Source of the DNA: Dyella subtropica
GTDB taxonomy: Bacteria > Pseudomonadota > Gammaproteobacteria > Xanthomonadales > Rhodanobacteraceae
DNA length: 64,000 nucleotides
Direction of reading: 5' to 3'
Assembly: GCF_026283965.1 (NCBI RefSeq)
Contig: NZ_JAPDPD010000004.1
Coordinates: forward strand, 1-64,000
The notes under the pieces were generated by a model. The model was not told the origin of the DNA. It made no database searches and was given only the letters and a program-made list of their open reading frames with translations. Positions 15,882 through 26,264 of the stretch are shown one piece after another. Each line of letters starts with the position of its first letter. The stretch's first letter is position 1. A program made the position numbers and the translations under genes.

Positions 15882-18302
15882 TCAACCCGGCGGTGGCTGT
15901 TGCGGGTAAACGGTAAACGTCGCTTGTTGGCTGGAGGCCTGGCCAAGCGCGTTGGTGATCGATGCGGTGAGCGTGATGACCGTGGATTGACCTGACGCGG
16001 GAAGACCAACGATCTGGATGGGCACCGTCACGCTGTTGTCGCCGATATTCACCGGCACGCTCGATGCGACGGTGGCGACGCTGGGGTCACCGCCAAGGCT
16101 CAGGTTGATCGTGGTCGCCTCCACCGCGTGGTAGTTCAACGTGATGGTCGCTTGTTGCTTCACGGACACTCCGCCACCGTGGGCGGTGACCGTGACTCCG
16201 GCGCCGCTCGGGGTCACGTCGAGCTCGGTATAGGCCAGCTCGACGTTGGTGATGAGCAGCTCGGGGTAGAGCATGAACCAGCTTTCGAAATCGCTGGCCT
16301 TGTCCTGGTTGCCGGTCGGAAAGCGCAGATCGATGCGCGGCGTGGCATTGCCCTGCGAGCTGTCCGCCGTGACCCCGAAGGCCTGGCCGTCGAGATAGAT
16401 CTGCCCGCCGCCCAGCGGCGAGGCGTACAGCATCCGGCCGCTGAGTTTGACGCGGACACGCAGCCCAAGCGTGCTGCCGCTGTCGAGCAGATATTTCAGC
16501 AGATAGGGGACTTCGTCGAGTTTCCAGGTCAGGGTGTTGCCTGCCGTCGTGATGGCCGCTTCGACGATCACTTCTTCGCGTGCCACAGCGACGCGCTTGG
16601 GGGTCGCATAGCTTTTCATCAAGGCGTACAGGTGGATCTGTTCGGTGTCGACGGTGTTGTTCTTGCTGTCGGCGGCCGGCGCCTGCTCGACTACCGTGCC
16701 GTGATAGGCGCTCTTGCTGTAGCCGTAGTAATAGGGGGCTTCCACCAGTACGGTGAAGTTCGCCGGGGTCACCGGGCCCGTGGGCGGGTGATCGAAGGTG
16801 ACCGCCAGCCCTTGCTTCATCAGCTGGTCTGCCGTCATCACATCGTCGTTGTCCCAGTTGATGCCGGTGATGTGCAGGGCCTTGGCGCTGACGAGGCCGC
16901 CGAGATCGGTCAGGGAAGGAAACAGCCGGCGGCAATCCTCGACCTGAAACTTGCCGTACTGCTTCATGTAGGCGTGCTTGATCGAGCTGCCTTTACGCAG
17001 CGCGCCGTTGGCGTCGTATTCCTCGCTGTTGAGATGGATGCAGGCCAGCGGTGCGCGATGGATCTTGGCGTGATGTGCCGGCTGGTAAGGATTGCCGTCG
17101 CCGCCGCAGGGCGGCCAGTCGATCTGCCCCGTGGCACTGCGCGCCGGAATGGTCCAGGCATCGCCGGATACGTAGTGCCCTTTGGCAAAGCACACCTGGA
17201 TGCCGTTCTCCAGCGACAGCCAGTCTTCCGAAAGCGCCACGCCGCTGGCCGTTGCCGTGGTATCCGTCTGTTCCCAGCGCCGCAGTCGCGGGTTGCGCGT
17301 GAGGTCGACGGGATTCACCGTGGTGGTCATGGTCAGCGTCGCCGTGGCTTGGTCGACATGCTGGATCTGGTACAGCGCTCCCGGCTGGTTGGGCGTTTCG
17401 CCGAAGAGATTCGTGTCGTCGCTGATCTCGACCCACTGGTCTTCGCGAAAGCCGAGGTTCGCGTCCATGCCGAGACTGCTGACCGTCACCTTGCTGCCCG
17501 ACATGGAAAGAATCGCCACGACGACCGACGCGTTCTCGCGCGACCATTTGAAGGTGGCGGTATCGATATCGCCCGACTGGTGGATCTCGACGCGATAGAG
17601 CTGGTTCTCCAAGCCGACGTAGCCGGCGGCGGGAATAGGCTGGCAGCCACAGTCGCCCCCGCCGTCGGCCGTCTGCGCGCTGAGCAGGCCGGTGTGCGAC
17701 AGTTCGGAGGCGCGATACATCGCCGGGCAGCAGCTGGGCTCTTTGCCTAGCGATGTGGTGTACGAGTAGGGCTGTACCGCGTTGGTATCGGCGGTGGCCA
17801 GTTGCGCAACGACGCGCCAGACCGTCTGCGTGCGCGCCGTCGTGTCGGCCTGGCCCAGGGCCGGTTCGCCCAGGCAGGGATCGTCCAGCGCCGTCACCAG
17901 ACGCTGCCAGACTTCCAGATACACGCGCAGGCAGGTGCCCGGCGAACTCTTGAGCAGTTCGTCGAGCAGAAGGTGGCTGGTGTCCGATGCGGTGGACGGG
18001 ATCAGATAAGGCTGTTCGTCGTACTCCAGCGGCTTGGCGTTGTCGCACAACAGGCCACCGACGTAGTAACGGCCTGGGCCGATGAGCATCGAGCCGCCGA
18101 CGACTTTGATCGCAAAGCCCGGGTCGTGCATCGGCGCCCCAAACGGGCCGATGACATCGATCGTCTCGGTCATCAGCCGATGGTCGTCGATCCAGCGTTG
18201 TTCGTTGGCATCCGCATCCAATGCGACGCGGCCCTGCTGCGAGAGCACGTCGGTGTAGTGCTTGGCTGGCTCGAAGCGGATCCGACTGAAATCACCTTTC
18301 AT
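15882..18302 (-). CDS. DUF6519 domain-containing eCIS structural protein
   Basis: 806 residues. The N-terminus MKGDFSRIRFEP, QQGRVALDADANEQR is the DUF6519 signature, seen in large proteins of many eCIS clusters. The rest is beta-rich, with a final Ig-like domain (about 700-806; STVITLTASI). Role unproven: position after the baseplate genes and the repetitive beta structure fit an outer baseplate or fibre-like component that could contact a target. ATG at 18302 is preferred over GTG at 18311. No separate tail-fibre gene is visible, so this is the best candidate for that job. Confidence 0.8.
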   Translation of the reverse strand: MKGDFSRIRFEPAKHYTDVLSQQGRVALDADANEQRWIDDHRLMTETIDVIGPFGAPMHDPGFAIKVVGGSMLIGPGRYYVGGLLCDNAKPLEYDEQPYLIPSTASDTSHLLLDELLKSSPGTCLRVYLEVWQRLVTALDDPCLGEPALGQADTTARTQTVWRVVAQLATADTNAVQPYSYTTSLGKEPSCCPAMYRASELSHTGLLSAQTADGGGDCGCQPIPAAGYVGLENQLYRVEIHQSGDIDTATFKWSRENASVVVAILSMSGSKVTVSSLGMDANLGFREDQWVEISDDTNLFGETPNQPGALYQIQHVDQATATLTMTTTVNPVDLTRNPRLRRWEQTDTTATASGVALSEDWLSLENGIQVCFAKGHYVSGDAWTIPARSATGQIDWPPCGGDGNPYQPAHHAKIHRAPLACIHLNSEEYDANGALRKGSSIKHAYMKQYGKFQVEDCRRLFPSLTDLGGLVSAKALHITGINWDNDDVMTADQLMKQGLAVTFDHPPTGPVTPANFTVLVEAPYYYGYSKSAYHGTVVEQAPAADSKNNTVDTEQIHLYALMKSYATPKRVAVAREEVIVEAAITTAGNTLTWKLDEVPYLLKYLLDSGSTLGLRVRVKLSGRMLYASPLGGGQIYLDGQAFGVTADSSQGNATPRIDLRFPTGNQDKASDFESWFMLYPELLITNVELAYTELDVTPSGAGVTVTAHGGGVSVKQQATITLNYHAVEATTINLSLGGDPSVATVASSVPVNIGDNSVTVPIQIVGLPASGQSTVITLTASITNALGQASSQQATFTVYPQQPPPG

Positions 18303-18358
18303 GGCCTGCACCTGTTTTCGTGGAATCGTTGTGTTGTGAGTGGGAGAAAGTGGTCGCG

Positions 18359-20653
18359 TTAAAGGAGATCCACGCCGATACCGTGGAAGCCCTGCAATCC
18401 GTCGTCATCGTCGTCGTCGCCGCAGCAGCCCGCCGTTGGCCGCTGCATGCCATAGACCAGCGGCGGCAAGACCGGTCGCGGCGGTGGCCTGGACGGATGC
18501 AGAAACACGCCGCTCTCCAGCGCCACCGGCAGGTATTCCGGCGTGCGTATCTGCGCGTTGCTCACCGCCTCGGTTTCCTCGATCTGCAAATAGGCGCCGA
18601 TTTGCGAGCCGTTGTCGGCGCCGCGCCATACCGCGAGCGGCACGTCGCCACTGAGCAGCGCGTACGAGGGGTGGCCGTAGCGCAAGGCGACGAAGCGCGG
18701 CTCGAAGGCGGCGGCCTGTTCCGGCGTGGGCGGCAGGCACTCATAGCGTCGCGGTGTGATGGCGTCGCCCGGCAGCGAGCAGAAGCGCACACAGCCGACC
18801 TGCGTGCGGCTGCACCAGAGCGCTGCCGGCCATGGGTCGTGCGCGCCGCGGCGTGCAAAGAACAACGTGTTCGAGGCCAGCAGCAGGGTACGCGTACGCA
18901 GCTTTCCGACGATGGTGCTGTCCTCGACATGCAGGTCGGCGCCGGCAGACCACTCGTCGACGCCCGCATAGGCCACGCAGCAGGGCGAGGTGGCATCGAC
19001 GATGCTGCTGGTGATGCGTACGCTGCCGGCGGCGCTGACGGCCAGCGGACCGCAGATGCAGCGGACCATGCACAGGCTGGCTTCGTTGCGCACCACGATA
19101 TTCGGCTCGCACGGCGCCAGACCGGGATGCGCCACACCGAATCCCGGCACCAGGGTGCAGTCGGCCAACTGCACCGCGACAGCGCTGCCATCGATCGTCA
19201 GCTGCCCATCGAGCAGCAGGCCGCTGAGCAACAATTGGCCGGGAGGGGGCGGATCGGCCGATGCCGGTGCGGGCGGCAGGCCAGTGACTTGCAGGTTGCC
19301 CACCAGGGTGACGCACGCGTCACTCCACACGACGTCGAAGGCTGCCCCGCCGGTTTGCGGCGTACCGGCAACCAGCGCCAGACGCGAGCCCGGTGCCAGT
19401 GTGATGGCTTGGCTGCCTTCGAGCGCGATCGCATAGCGCTCGAAGCCGGGCAGCACGATCAGCCCGGTGGCGCCGGGCGCTTGCAGATTCCATTGGGCGA
19501 CCGCGGTTTCCAAGTCGGGATAAGCGGGCGTGCCCACTAGCGCGAAGAAGTCCGCCTGCGCGGGATTACGGGTCGGCGCATCGTCCGCCAGGCTGGCGGA
19601 ACGGTCGTAGCCGCCACCGCCGATGTCGGCCGGGAACCCATGGTGATAACTCACCCGCAAAGACTGGGGAGGGGTCAGGTCGGCCGCGAACTGGATGCGG
19701 CCGAGTTCGGGATCGATGGCGATCTTGCCGGCCGGTACCTTGCACCACTGGCCACCGGGCCGATCGTCCAGGTTGACCACGCATATCTGCGACACATCGA
19801 CCGCGACATCGTCCGCGAACAACATCAGGCTGGGGCCGTAGAACGCTTCCGGGTGGCGCGCGAATTCACGGCGGTGGATCGGCCGCGTCACATCCATGCG
19901 CGTGTTCATGCGCTGGAAGGGCTCCGTGGCGGTCTCCCGTTTCAGGAACAGCGGAATATCCAGGCCGATCGGGTTGAATCGATAGCGGTAGGGGTCGACC
20001 ACGCTGGCGGGTGATTGCGTGACCTGGAAGTCACGCCAACGCCACAGGTGCACGGCAACGTCGGGAATGTTGAATCGCCCCGGCCCATGCAACGCGACGT
20101 TCAGCGGCGTGGTGTCCGGTGTGGTGACGGTGCGGATGCGTGGGGCGATGCGGCGTACGTCGATGGTGCGGTTGCTGTGGTCGAATGCGGTGTCGTTGAG
20201 CCAGTCCACCACTTTGCTGCTGCGCAGATCCAGCGTCGCCGCATGGCGAAGCCGCGGGTGTCGCATGCTCTCAGTGGTGATCAGCCGCTTGAATTCCTCG
20301 ACGATCACCGCCGGTCGGCCGGACACATCCGTCACCACCTGCTGCAAGGCCACCGGTGTGCCTTTGCGCCGCCGGTAGCCGATGGTGTTGGCGATTTCCG
20401 CGCGGCTATCCGTGCCGATGTTGGTCTGGTAGATCGAGTGATAGCCGATCAGGTCGCCGATGTAGGGAATCACCCAGGGCGCGCAGGTCTCGATGAACTG
20501 GTCGTCGTAAAGCTGCTGGATGTTGTCTTCGACGATCCCCGATTGCGCGGCGAGCACCTCGAACAGCGCCTGCAGCGCACCGCCGCTGGCCGCGTCGCGG
20601 GTGCGATAGACCGCGGGAAGCAGGGCAAACAGGCTTGCCGCATCCAGGCTCAT
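18359..20653 (-). CDS. Phage tail protein I-like eCIS baseplate protein (Afp12-like)
   Basis: 764 residues. The first 130 residues (LPAVYRTRD, FEVLAAQSGIVEDNI, CAPWVIPYIGDLIGY, ANTIGYRRRKGT) match the tail protein I/Afp12-like component that links baseplate wedges to the periphery. The long C-terminal part is beta-rich and repetitive, possibly a beta-helix. Its ATG at 20653 overlaps the previous stop as ATGA (20650-20653), indicating translational coupling; a GTG at 20659 is less likely. Confidence 0.85.
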   Translation of the reverse strand: MSLDAASLFALLPAVYRTRDAASGGALQALFEVLAAQSGIVEDNIQQLYDDQFIETCAPWVIPYIGDLIGYHSIYQTNIGTDSRAEIANTIGYRRRKGTPVALQQVVTDVSGRPAVIVEEFKRLITTESMRHPRLRHAATLDLRSSKVVDWLNDTAFDHSNRTIDVRRIAPRIRTVTTPDTTPLNVALHGPGRFNIPDVAVHLWRWRDFQVTQSPASVVDPYRYRFNPIGLDIPLFLKRETATEPFQRMNTRMDVTRPIHRREFARHPEAFYGPSLMLFADDVAVDVSQICVVNLDDRPGGQWCKVPAGKIAIDPELGRIQFAADLTPPQSLRVSYHHGFPADIGGGGYDRSASLADDAPTRNPAQADFFALVGTPAYPDLETAVAQWNLQAPGATGLIVLPGFERYAIALEGSQAITLAPGSRLALVAGTPQTGGAAFDVVWSDACVTLVGNLQVTGLPPAPASADPPPPGQLLLSGLLLDGQLTIDGSAVAVQLADCTLVPGFGVAHPGLAPCEPNIVVRNEASLCMVRCICGPLAVSAAGSVRITSSIVDATSPCCVAYAGVDEWSAGADLHVEDSTIVGKLRTRTLLLASNTLFFARRGAHDPWPAALWCSRTQVGCVRFCSLPGDAITPRRYECLPPTPEQAAAFEPRFVALRYGHPSYALLSGDVPLAVWRGADNGSQIGAYLQIEETEAVSNAQIRTPEYLPVALESGVFLHPSRPPPRPVLPPLVYGMQRPTAGCCGDDDDDDGLQGFHGIGVDLL

Positions 20654-23433
20654 GACCACACTCCGATGCTGTTGCGGCTGGCCGGATCAAGCAGCAGCAT
20701 CTGCGCGCCCAGCGGCGGCATGGCACTGGCTGCACACAGTTGCGTCGGCACCGAGGTGGCGGAGCTGCCGCTGGGAGCCAGCACCTGCAGGCGCACGGCC
20801 ACCACGCCCGGGGTCTGCTGGATGATTTCGATCACCTCTGCCGCGGCCACGCTCTGGCCGATCTGCCGCTGCGCGAAGGCGAAGGCGTTGCTGAGGTTTT
20901 GCCACACAGCGGCGAGCACCTGGGTGGCGTCATAGTTGTCTTGGTCGATGGCGATGCTGGCCGACAGTTCGAACAGCACCGGCACGTAGGAGGCGACCTG
21001 CAGTGGAATGAACGGGTTGCCATGCGCGCGCAACGCGTCGATCAAATGCGTCACCACCGGGTCCGTCGGCGCAAAGGTGGCGCCATCGGCACCGGCCACC
21101 GTCAAGAACACACCGCGCGTGCCGCCAAAGCGAACCCAGGTAGCGACCGCCTTGGCGATACCGCCGAAGTTGAGCGCGAAGTTCTGGTAGTCCTCCAGCG
21201 ACACCACGCGATCCAAGGTCAAGGTGGGCAGCGGCGCCCTGATGCGCGCGTCGTCTGCGCTGGCCGGGTCGGCGCCACCCGAGGCGGCGCTGGGATTGGT
21301 TACCGCGGTGAGCCCTTGCGGGCGATCCAGCGGCTGCGAGAGTTGGCCAGCGGCGACCATGCCGGCACTGCCGATGCCCTTGCGGTAAATCGCCCGGATG
21401 TTCATCTGCCCGGTCGGCGGACGCGCGCCGTCGATGCCGTTGCCGAACTGCACGATGGTTTGGCCGCTGGCATTGGCGCGACTGACAAACGCCCGGTCGG
21501 CCGGCCCGGAGGACAGCAGGTTCGGCGCTTCGTGCCATTGCAGATTGTTGACCCACACTTGCAGCGTCGATTGCGTGCCGTTGCCGGTCGTTGCCGAGAC
21601 GTAGGTCAGTGGCGATTGCTTGAGCGTGAACTGCAGGCTGTCGTTGCTGGCGTCGCCCGAGCCGAGAATCTCCTGCATCGTTTCGCCGTGCGTCGCTTGC
21701 ACCGCGTTGGCGTTGACCTTGACCGTGGCCGCGTCGTACAGGCGCGAAAGCGTGCCGCCCAGGCCCAGGGTGGTGACGTCGCCATTGACAGCCGTCGTGC
21801 TGACCGCGCTGGCTTCGCTGACGGTGTCGTCGCCTTTGTCGGAGGGCAGCAGCAACACGCTGCTGTCCTTGAGCAGCAAGGTGCCCGTGATGCCGCTGAG
21901 CGAGTCGACGCTCCAAGCCGGCGAACCGCTGGCACTGTCCTTGCCGGGTGGAAACGCGTTCACCAGGAAGATCTGGTTGTCCGCGACTTTCAGCGCGTTG
22001 GACGAGTGCGCCGGTATGAAGGTCGCATTCGCACTGGGCTTCACCTGCAGGCGAACGCGCTTGCCGGACACGCCGATCGGTTGGCCCACGGCCACCTGTT
22101 GTCCGCCCATCACGTCGATGCTGCCGCCGCCGACCGGTGCCAGCATGCCGTCCTGCAAGGTGAAGTTGGAGCTGCCATCCCACTGGGTCAGCGGAAGACC
22201 GGCCGGTTGCAGCTGCGTGCTTTGCACGTAGGCCGTGATGTCACGCGTCTCTTTGGTGAAGTCTTTGAGGACATCGTCCAGGCCCAGATGCGTATTGCCG
22301 GTTAGGATCTGTCCCGGCGCCAGCGTCAGTTGAGTCGTCTTGGCGGTCAGCGTGTAGAGGTTGGGGTTGGACTCGGCCGCTGCCGTAATGCGGAAGAACG
22401 AGGTGTAGCCGAGTCCGGTGAGCACGATCCATTGCTGCGATGTTCCGGATGGCCCCAGACCGGCGATGGATTGATCGAGATTGACGTGGCCGGAGCCTGT
22501 TACGTATTGGTCGTAGTTCCAATCGGTCGCGTTGCCACTCGGTGCGCCGGGAATGCCGCCCCCTTTGTTTGGCAAAGTCATCGGATTGGGCGCCTGCGCC
22601 CCATACAGCGCAGCCTTCTTGCGAAACACATACATGCACATCTGCGCACTCGTGTCCGCGTTGAATCCGACCGGCAAGGCAACGTCCCAGCGGATCATGG
22701 TCGTGCCCGCCTTGGCGTCCAGGACAACCTGGGTCACGTAGCGCACGTTGCCCGGTCCCTTTTCGGCGGGCTGGCCGTCGCTGGCCGTAACGAACAGCAA
22801 GGCGTCGCCGACATTGATGTTGTTGGCCGTGCCTTGTATCCACGTATAGCTGCCGCCGTCGGCCAGTTTCCATGGCTGCGAGGTGCGCGCCGGCAGTGCG
22901 TTGTAGCCGATGCGCGCAGTGATGTCGGTGGCGGTCTCGAACACCTGTGGCATCTGCCCCGGTCCGGGCACACTTTGTACCCGTGTGCCCGCTGTGATGC
23001 GCACGTTGTCTGGCGAGCCGGTCGCATCCGACAGCGTGAATGCCAGCACCGTCGATGCGGCGACGCCGGGAGATGGCACGTAGCCGATCAATCTTGCCAA
23101 CTCGAACACCGAGCGCCGATCCACCGCGGTGCGCAGAAAGGCTTCGTTGGCGAAGCGCTCCTGATAGAAGGTGAGGATATCCAGCACCACCGACCAGCTG
23201 TCGATCAGCGCGAGGGTGAAGTCGGCCGGATCGCGCGTGCGCAGCAAGGCCAGCGGCAAACGATCCGATGACGTCAGCGATGCCTGCATGCTGGCGTTGA
23301 AGGTGGCGTAGCGTCCTGCGCGATAGGCGATCGCGGGCAGCGCCGGACGATTGAAAATGCGCTCCGGCGTTTCCTGGGTCGTGCCTGTGCAACAGCCGCA
23401 CAGCGTCTCCTCGGGCGATTCGCAGGCTTTCAT
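20650..23433 (-). CDS. Putative baseplate assembly protein (baseplate J/Afp11-like), second copy
   Basis: 927 residues. The putative baseplate assembly family is visible in the N-terminal region (IDSWSVVLDILTFYQERF, LARLIGYVPSPGVAAS) and the C-terminal J-like half (FGNGIDGARPP, ASADDARIRAPLP, LDRVVSLEDYQNFALNF). Such proteins form the wedges of the contractile baseplate. It begins at ATG 23433, overlapping the stop of the upstream baseplate gene as ATGA. The open frame extends to 23925 but that stretch lies inside the other gene. The N-terminus carries a CxCC motif (CGCC) of unknown meaning. Confidence 0.87.
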   Translation of the reverse strand: MKACESPEETLCGCCTGTTQETPERIFNRPALPAIAYRAGRYATFNASMQASLTSSDRLPLALLRTRDPADFTLALIDSWSVVLDILTFYQERFANEAFLRTAVDRRSVFELARLIGYVPSPGVAASTVLAFTLSDATGSPDNVRITAGTRVQSVPGPGQMPQVFETATDITARIGYNALPARTSQPWKLADGGSYTWIQGTANNINVGDALLFVTASDGQPAEKGPGNVRYVTQVVLDAKAGTTMIRWDVALPVGFNADTSAQMCMYVFRKKAALYGAQAPNPMTLPNKGGGIPGAPSGNATDWNYDQYVTGSGHVNLDQSIAGLGPSGTSQQWIVLTGLGYTSFFRITAAAESNPNLYTLTAKTTQLTLAPGQILTGNTHLGLDDVLKDFTKETRDITAYVQSTQLQPAGLPLTQWDGSSNFTLQDGMLAPVGGGSIDVMGGQQVAVGQPIGVSGKRVRLQVKPSANATFIPAHSSNALKVADNQIFLVNAFPPGKDSASGSPAWSVDSLSGITGTLLLKDSSVLLLPSDKGDDTVSEASAVSTTAVNGDVTTLGLGGTLSRLYDAATVKVNANAVQATHGETMQEILGSGDASNDSLQFTLKQSPLTYVSATTGNGTQSTLQVWVNNLQWHEAPNLLSSGPADRAFVSRANASGQTIVQFGNGIDGARPPTGQMNIRAIYRKGIGSAGMVAAGQLSQPLDRPQGLTAVTNPSAASGGADPASADDARIRAPLPTLTLDRVVSLEDYQNFALNFGGIAKAVATWVRFGGTRGVFLTVAGADGATFAPTDPVVTHLIDALRAHGNPFIPLQVASYVPVLFELSASIAIDQDNYDATQVLAAVWQNLSNAFAFAQRQIGQSVAAAEVIEIIQQTPGVVAVRLQVLAPSGSSATSVPTQLCAASAMPPLGAQMLLLDPASRNSIGVWS

Positions 23434-25883
23434 TTGCCACCGTCCAGTCGCAGCGAGAACAGGCCGCGATCCAGGTGATTGGGGTCGTTGTCGCAGCGGG
23501 CGATTTCGAGTCGCCCGAGGTGGATGTATCCCTGCGCAACGCCGTCCACCCACGGGTTGTCCATGCGGGTGAAGGTGGTGAGCGTGGCCGTGCGCACGCC
23601 TTCGACCGCTTGCGCGGCGGCGATCAGGGGGCTGGCGAAGAGGGTCTGGCCGAACGTGAAGTTCGATGCGTTGAGCAGGCCCGGCTGGCCGTCGCACTGG
23701 TCGCCGGTGATGAAGCGCTGCATCAGCGCGGCGAAAACATCGCCACGGAAATGTTCGGGGTCGACGCAGATGTTCAGCTCGATCTTCAGGCCGACCATCA
23801 CCGCCGCTTCGACGGCCAGATCGGTACCGAGCATGCGCAGTCGGTTGAGGCGATCGGTGGTCCGCTGGATCAGCGTTTTGTCCAAGGCTTTCGCGGGTTC
23901 CACCGACACGAAGGCGGTATACCAACTGCCGGTCCAGCGCAGCGTGCCGCGGGCGAGCCGCACAGCGGGATCTTGCGCGGCCATCACGCCGTAGTCGTCT
24001 TCCGTCACGCAGCGCTGCTGCGTCTGGAACGCAAACGGCGCGTATTGCCGTATGTGCTCCATGCCTTCCGGATCGGTGCCACCGGCCGCAGCCAGCGGAT
24101 TGCGCACGAGGCGAACCAGCGCCGGGTTGAAGATCAGATGGGTGATGCTGTCGCGCCCCACATTGCCGACGCTGCCGTTGCCGACCCGGTAGCTCGCGGT
24201 GAAATGCAAGCCGCTGTCGGGTGCCTTGCCATACTGACCGTCGCCGAAGCGGAGGAAGGTGTTGCCGTCGTACTCGATCTCAGGAATGAACAGCCGGTCC
24301 AGGGTCGGCGTCGCCAGCAAGTCCTCGGATGGATCCCAATCGTGGCCATCATCGCTGCGCAGACGAATCTGCGCGGCCGGCGTAGCGTCGCTGCCCACGG
24401 CGAACGTGCTTGCCGCCGCCTGCGCGTCAAATGCGCGGGCGAAGGTCAGTGGTGTCTTGCCCAGTTCCGGATGGAAGCGTGCGAACGCCGGCTGGGTAGC
24501 GATGGCGATGGTCTGCGTACTGCAATCGCAGCCCGCATGCATGTCTGCCTGGGGCGACAACGGCGGAACTGTGCCAAGCACCTCGTCGTCGTACCAGATG
24601 CCATGGTCGACCGGAACCAAATTGCCGCGCGCAAGGCTGACCTGCGGCACCGATGTCGAGCCGGAGGAGCCGGCCACGCTGGAAGAGAGGCAGAGTGGAA
24701 AAGGCAGGGCGTCGTCGGTGGACCAGGCGATGCGTGTGATCGGCCATCCATTCAGCGGGTCGATCAGTGGCTGCCCGCGATAGTCGAGCCAGCTCACCGC
24801 CGTCAGTCGTACCGCCCAGCGATGGTTAGGATCGGCGTCGGCCGGATTGCCGGTAAGGGGGCCGGTCACCTCCTCGAACATCAGCACGCTGCCTACCTGC
24901 AGTGTGGTGAGGTTCTGGGACAGGGTGGCCTGGGTGGCGCCGGCAGGCAGACAGCAGTCGGCGTCGCCCCAGGTGTAGAACGCCATGCTGTTCTGCTCGG
25001 TAAACAGCTGGGCATCCTGCATGCTCTCGAACACCGGTTGCGTGCTGTTGCGCAGTTCGCGCGCGCGGGGATCGTTCGGGTCGACCACGGCCGGCAGGCT
25101 GAAGGTGCGGACATAGAACGCCGTGTGCATTGGCACCAGCACATGATCTTTGAGTGCTTCGAGGTAGACCCAGGCACGCGCGTTGCAGCCTTCGCCGATG
25201 CGGTAGTCGACCAGCCGCGCATGCCGGCGCAGCGAAATGCGGCTGCGCGCCGTGCCCAGGTAAGCCTCGGTGCTGACGGCGTCCTGCTGGTAGCTCAGGT
25301 GATCCGCCGCGTAGGCCAGCGCTTCGGTCATGGCCACGCCGAGGTCCGCCGCGTGCGTCTCTGTCCAGCCAGGCGCGAGCACGGCCATGCGGTCGCGCAT
25401 CACTTGCAGGAAGCCGGTGTAGTCCTTGGCCAGGTAGTTGATGTCCGGCGGCGGCTTCAGGGGTGAAGGGCAGCAGGTGTCCGTGCGGCAGTCGGCGGGT
25501 GAAGGGCAGGCGGCCTTGAACGAAAACGCGATGCTCGAAAGCGGCGGGTCCAGACCATCGAGTGGGTCGGCCAGGCCGAGCCCGGCGACCAGCGTCATGG
25601 TGTAGTCGGAGAAGTCCCCATTGTCGTTCAAGGTGATGGTGATCAGATTCGGGTTGTCCGCGGTGGCCGCGTCGATGGTCACCGCGTGCAATGCGGTGTC
25701 GCCCACGATCTGCACGTTGTCCAGACTCAGCGCGAGCGCGCGCGCATCCTTGAGAAAGGTGACGGCAAGTTGTTTGCCACAGCCGGTGTGCGGCCCGATC
25801 ACTTCCAGATAATCGATGCCGTTGAGCGTGGCGCTGCGCAGCACCTGATCCCGGCGTTTCTTCTGTGCGCAGAAATAGATCAT
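23430..25883 (-). CDS. Putative baseplate assembly protein (baseplate J/Afp11-like), first copy
   Basis: 817 residues. Same broad family as its downstream neighbour: INYLAKDYTGFLQVMRDR (about 150-170), LGVAMTEALAYAADHLSYQ, TEAYLGTARSRISLRRHARL, FGDGQYGKAPDSG, and a J-like C-terminal region with CVTEDDYGVMA. It would supply one half of the baseplate wedge. A Cys-rich patch (CPSPADCRTDTCCPSP, about 124-139) sits just before the conserved core. ATG at 25883 overlaps the gp25-like stop as ATGA. Confidence 0.87.
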   Translation of the reverse strand: MIYFCAQKKRRDQVLRSATLNGIDYLEVIGPHTGCGKQLAVTFLKDARALALSLDNVQIVGDTALHAVTIDAATADNPNLITITLNDNGDFSDYTMTLVAGLGLADPLDGLDPPLSSIAFSFKAACPSPADCRTDTCCPSPLKPPPDINYLAKDYTGFLQVMRDRMAVLAPGWTETHAADLGVAMTEALAYAADHLSYQQDAVSTEAYLGTARSRISLRRHARLVDYRIGEGCNARAWVYLEALKDHVLVPMHTAFYVRTFSLPAVVDPNDPRARELRNSTQPVFESMQDAQLFTEQNSMAFYTWGDADCCLPAGATQATLSQNLTTLQVGSVLMFEEVTGPLTGNPADADPNHRWAVRLTAVSWLDYRGQPLIDPLNGWPITRIAWSTDDALPFPLCLSSSVAGSSGSTSVPQVSLARGNLVPVDHGIWYDDEVLGTVPPLSPQADMHAGCDCSTQTIAIATQPAFARFHPELGKTPLTFARAFDAQAAASTFAVGSDATPAAQIRLRSDDGHDWDPSEDLLATPTLDRLFIPEIEYDGNTFLRFGDGQYGKAPDSGLHFTASYRVGNGSVGNVGRDSITHLIFNPALVRLVRNPLAAAGGTDPEGMEHIRQYAPFAFQTQQRCVTEDDYGVMAAQDPAVRLARGTLRWTGSWYTAFVSVEPAKALDKTLIQRTTDRLNRLRMLGTDLAVEAAVMVGLKIELNICVDPEHFRGDVFAALMQRFITGDQCDGQPGLLNASNFTFGQTLFASPLIAAAQAVEGVRTATLTTFTRMDNPWVDGVAQGYIHLGRLEIARCDNDPNHLDRGLFSLRLDGGK

Positions 25884-26257
25884 GGCGCCACTCCCGCACC
25901 CGCGCCGCCATAAATCCACTGCTGCGACTGTTGTTGCTGGGTCTGCAGCACCACATAGACCACCGTGATGCGCAGCGTGGCGTCCTCCGCGGCAACCGTC
26001 ACCGACTGCACGCGGATCAAGTCCGACAACCACATCTGCAGGCTGGCCTGAATCACGTTCTGCTGCGCCGCCGCCAGCACGTCGCTGTTCGGCGCGAAGA
26101 CCAATTGCGCGGTGCCGCTGCCGAAGGTCGGGCGATTGACCCGTTCGCCGGGCGAGGTGAACAGGATCTGCTCGATCATCTCGGCGATGTGATGCAGCGC
26201 ATCGGTTTGCGCCGTATATCCGGTGACGTCGAAGCCGTAGGGGAAGGCCAGATTCAT
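25880..26257 (-). CDS. GPW/gp25 family baseplate wedge protein
   Basis: 125 residues. Family motifs: MNLAFPYGF, HIAEMIEQILFTSPGERVNRP and FGSGTAQLVFAPNS, as in T4 gp25 and Afp9. It forms the inner wedge ring that contacts the sheath. The ATG at 26257 has GAGG a few bases upstream; GTG at 26275 would overlap the PAAR-like gene more deeply. The C-terminal Gln-rich run (QTQQQQSQQ) is atypical. Confidence 0.87.
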   Translation of the reverse strand: MNLAFPYGFDVTGYTAQTDALHHIAEMIEQILFTSPGERVNRPTFGSGTAQLVFAPNSDVLAAAQQNVIQASLQMWLSDLIRVQSVTVAAEDATLRITVVYVVLQTQQQQSQQWIYGGAGAGVAP

Positions 26258-26264
26258 CGCCGCC

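Noticed and set aside
16128-17750. Long plus-strand open frame opposite the DUF6519 gene
   Set aside because: Shadow of a high-GC gene; Arg/Gly/His-rich translation without any domain, and the minus-strand gene is well supported.
23475-25466. Long plus-strand open frame opposite the first baseplate gene
   Set aside because: Same reason: low-complexity Arg/Gly/His-rich shadow, no ribosome site or domain.
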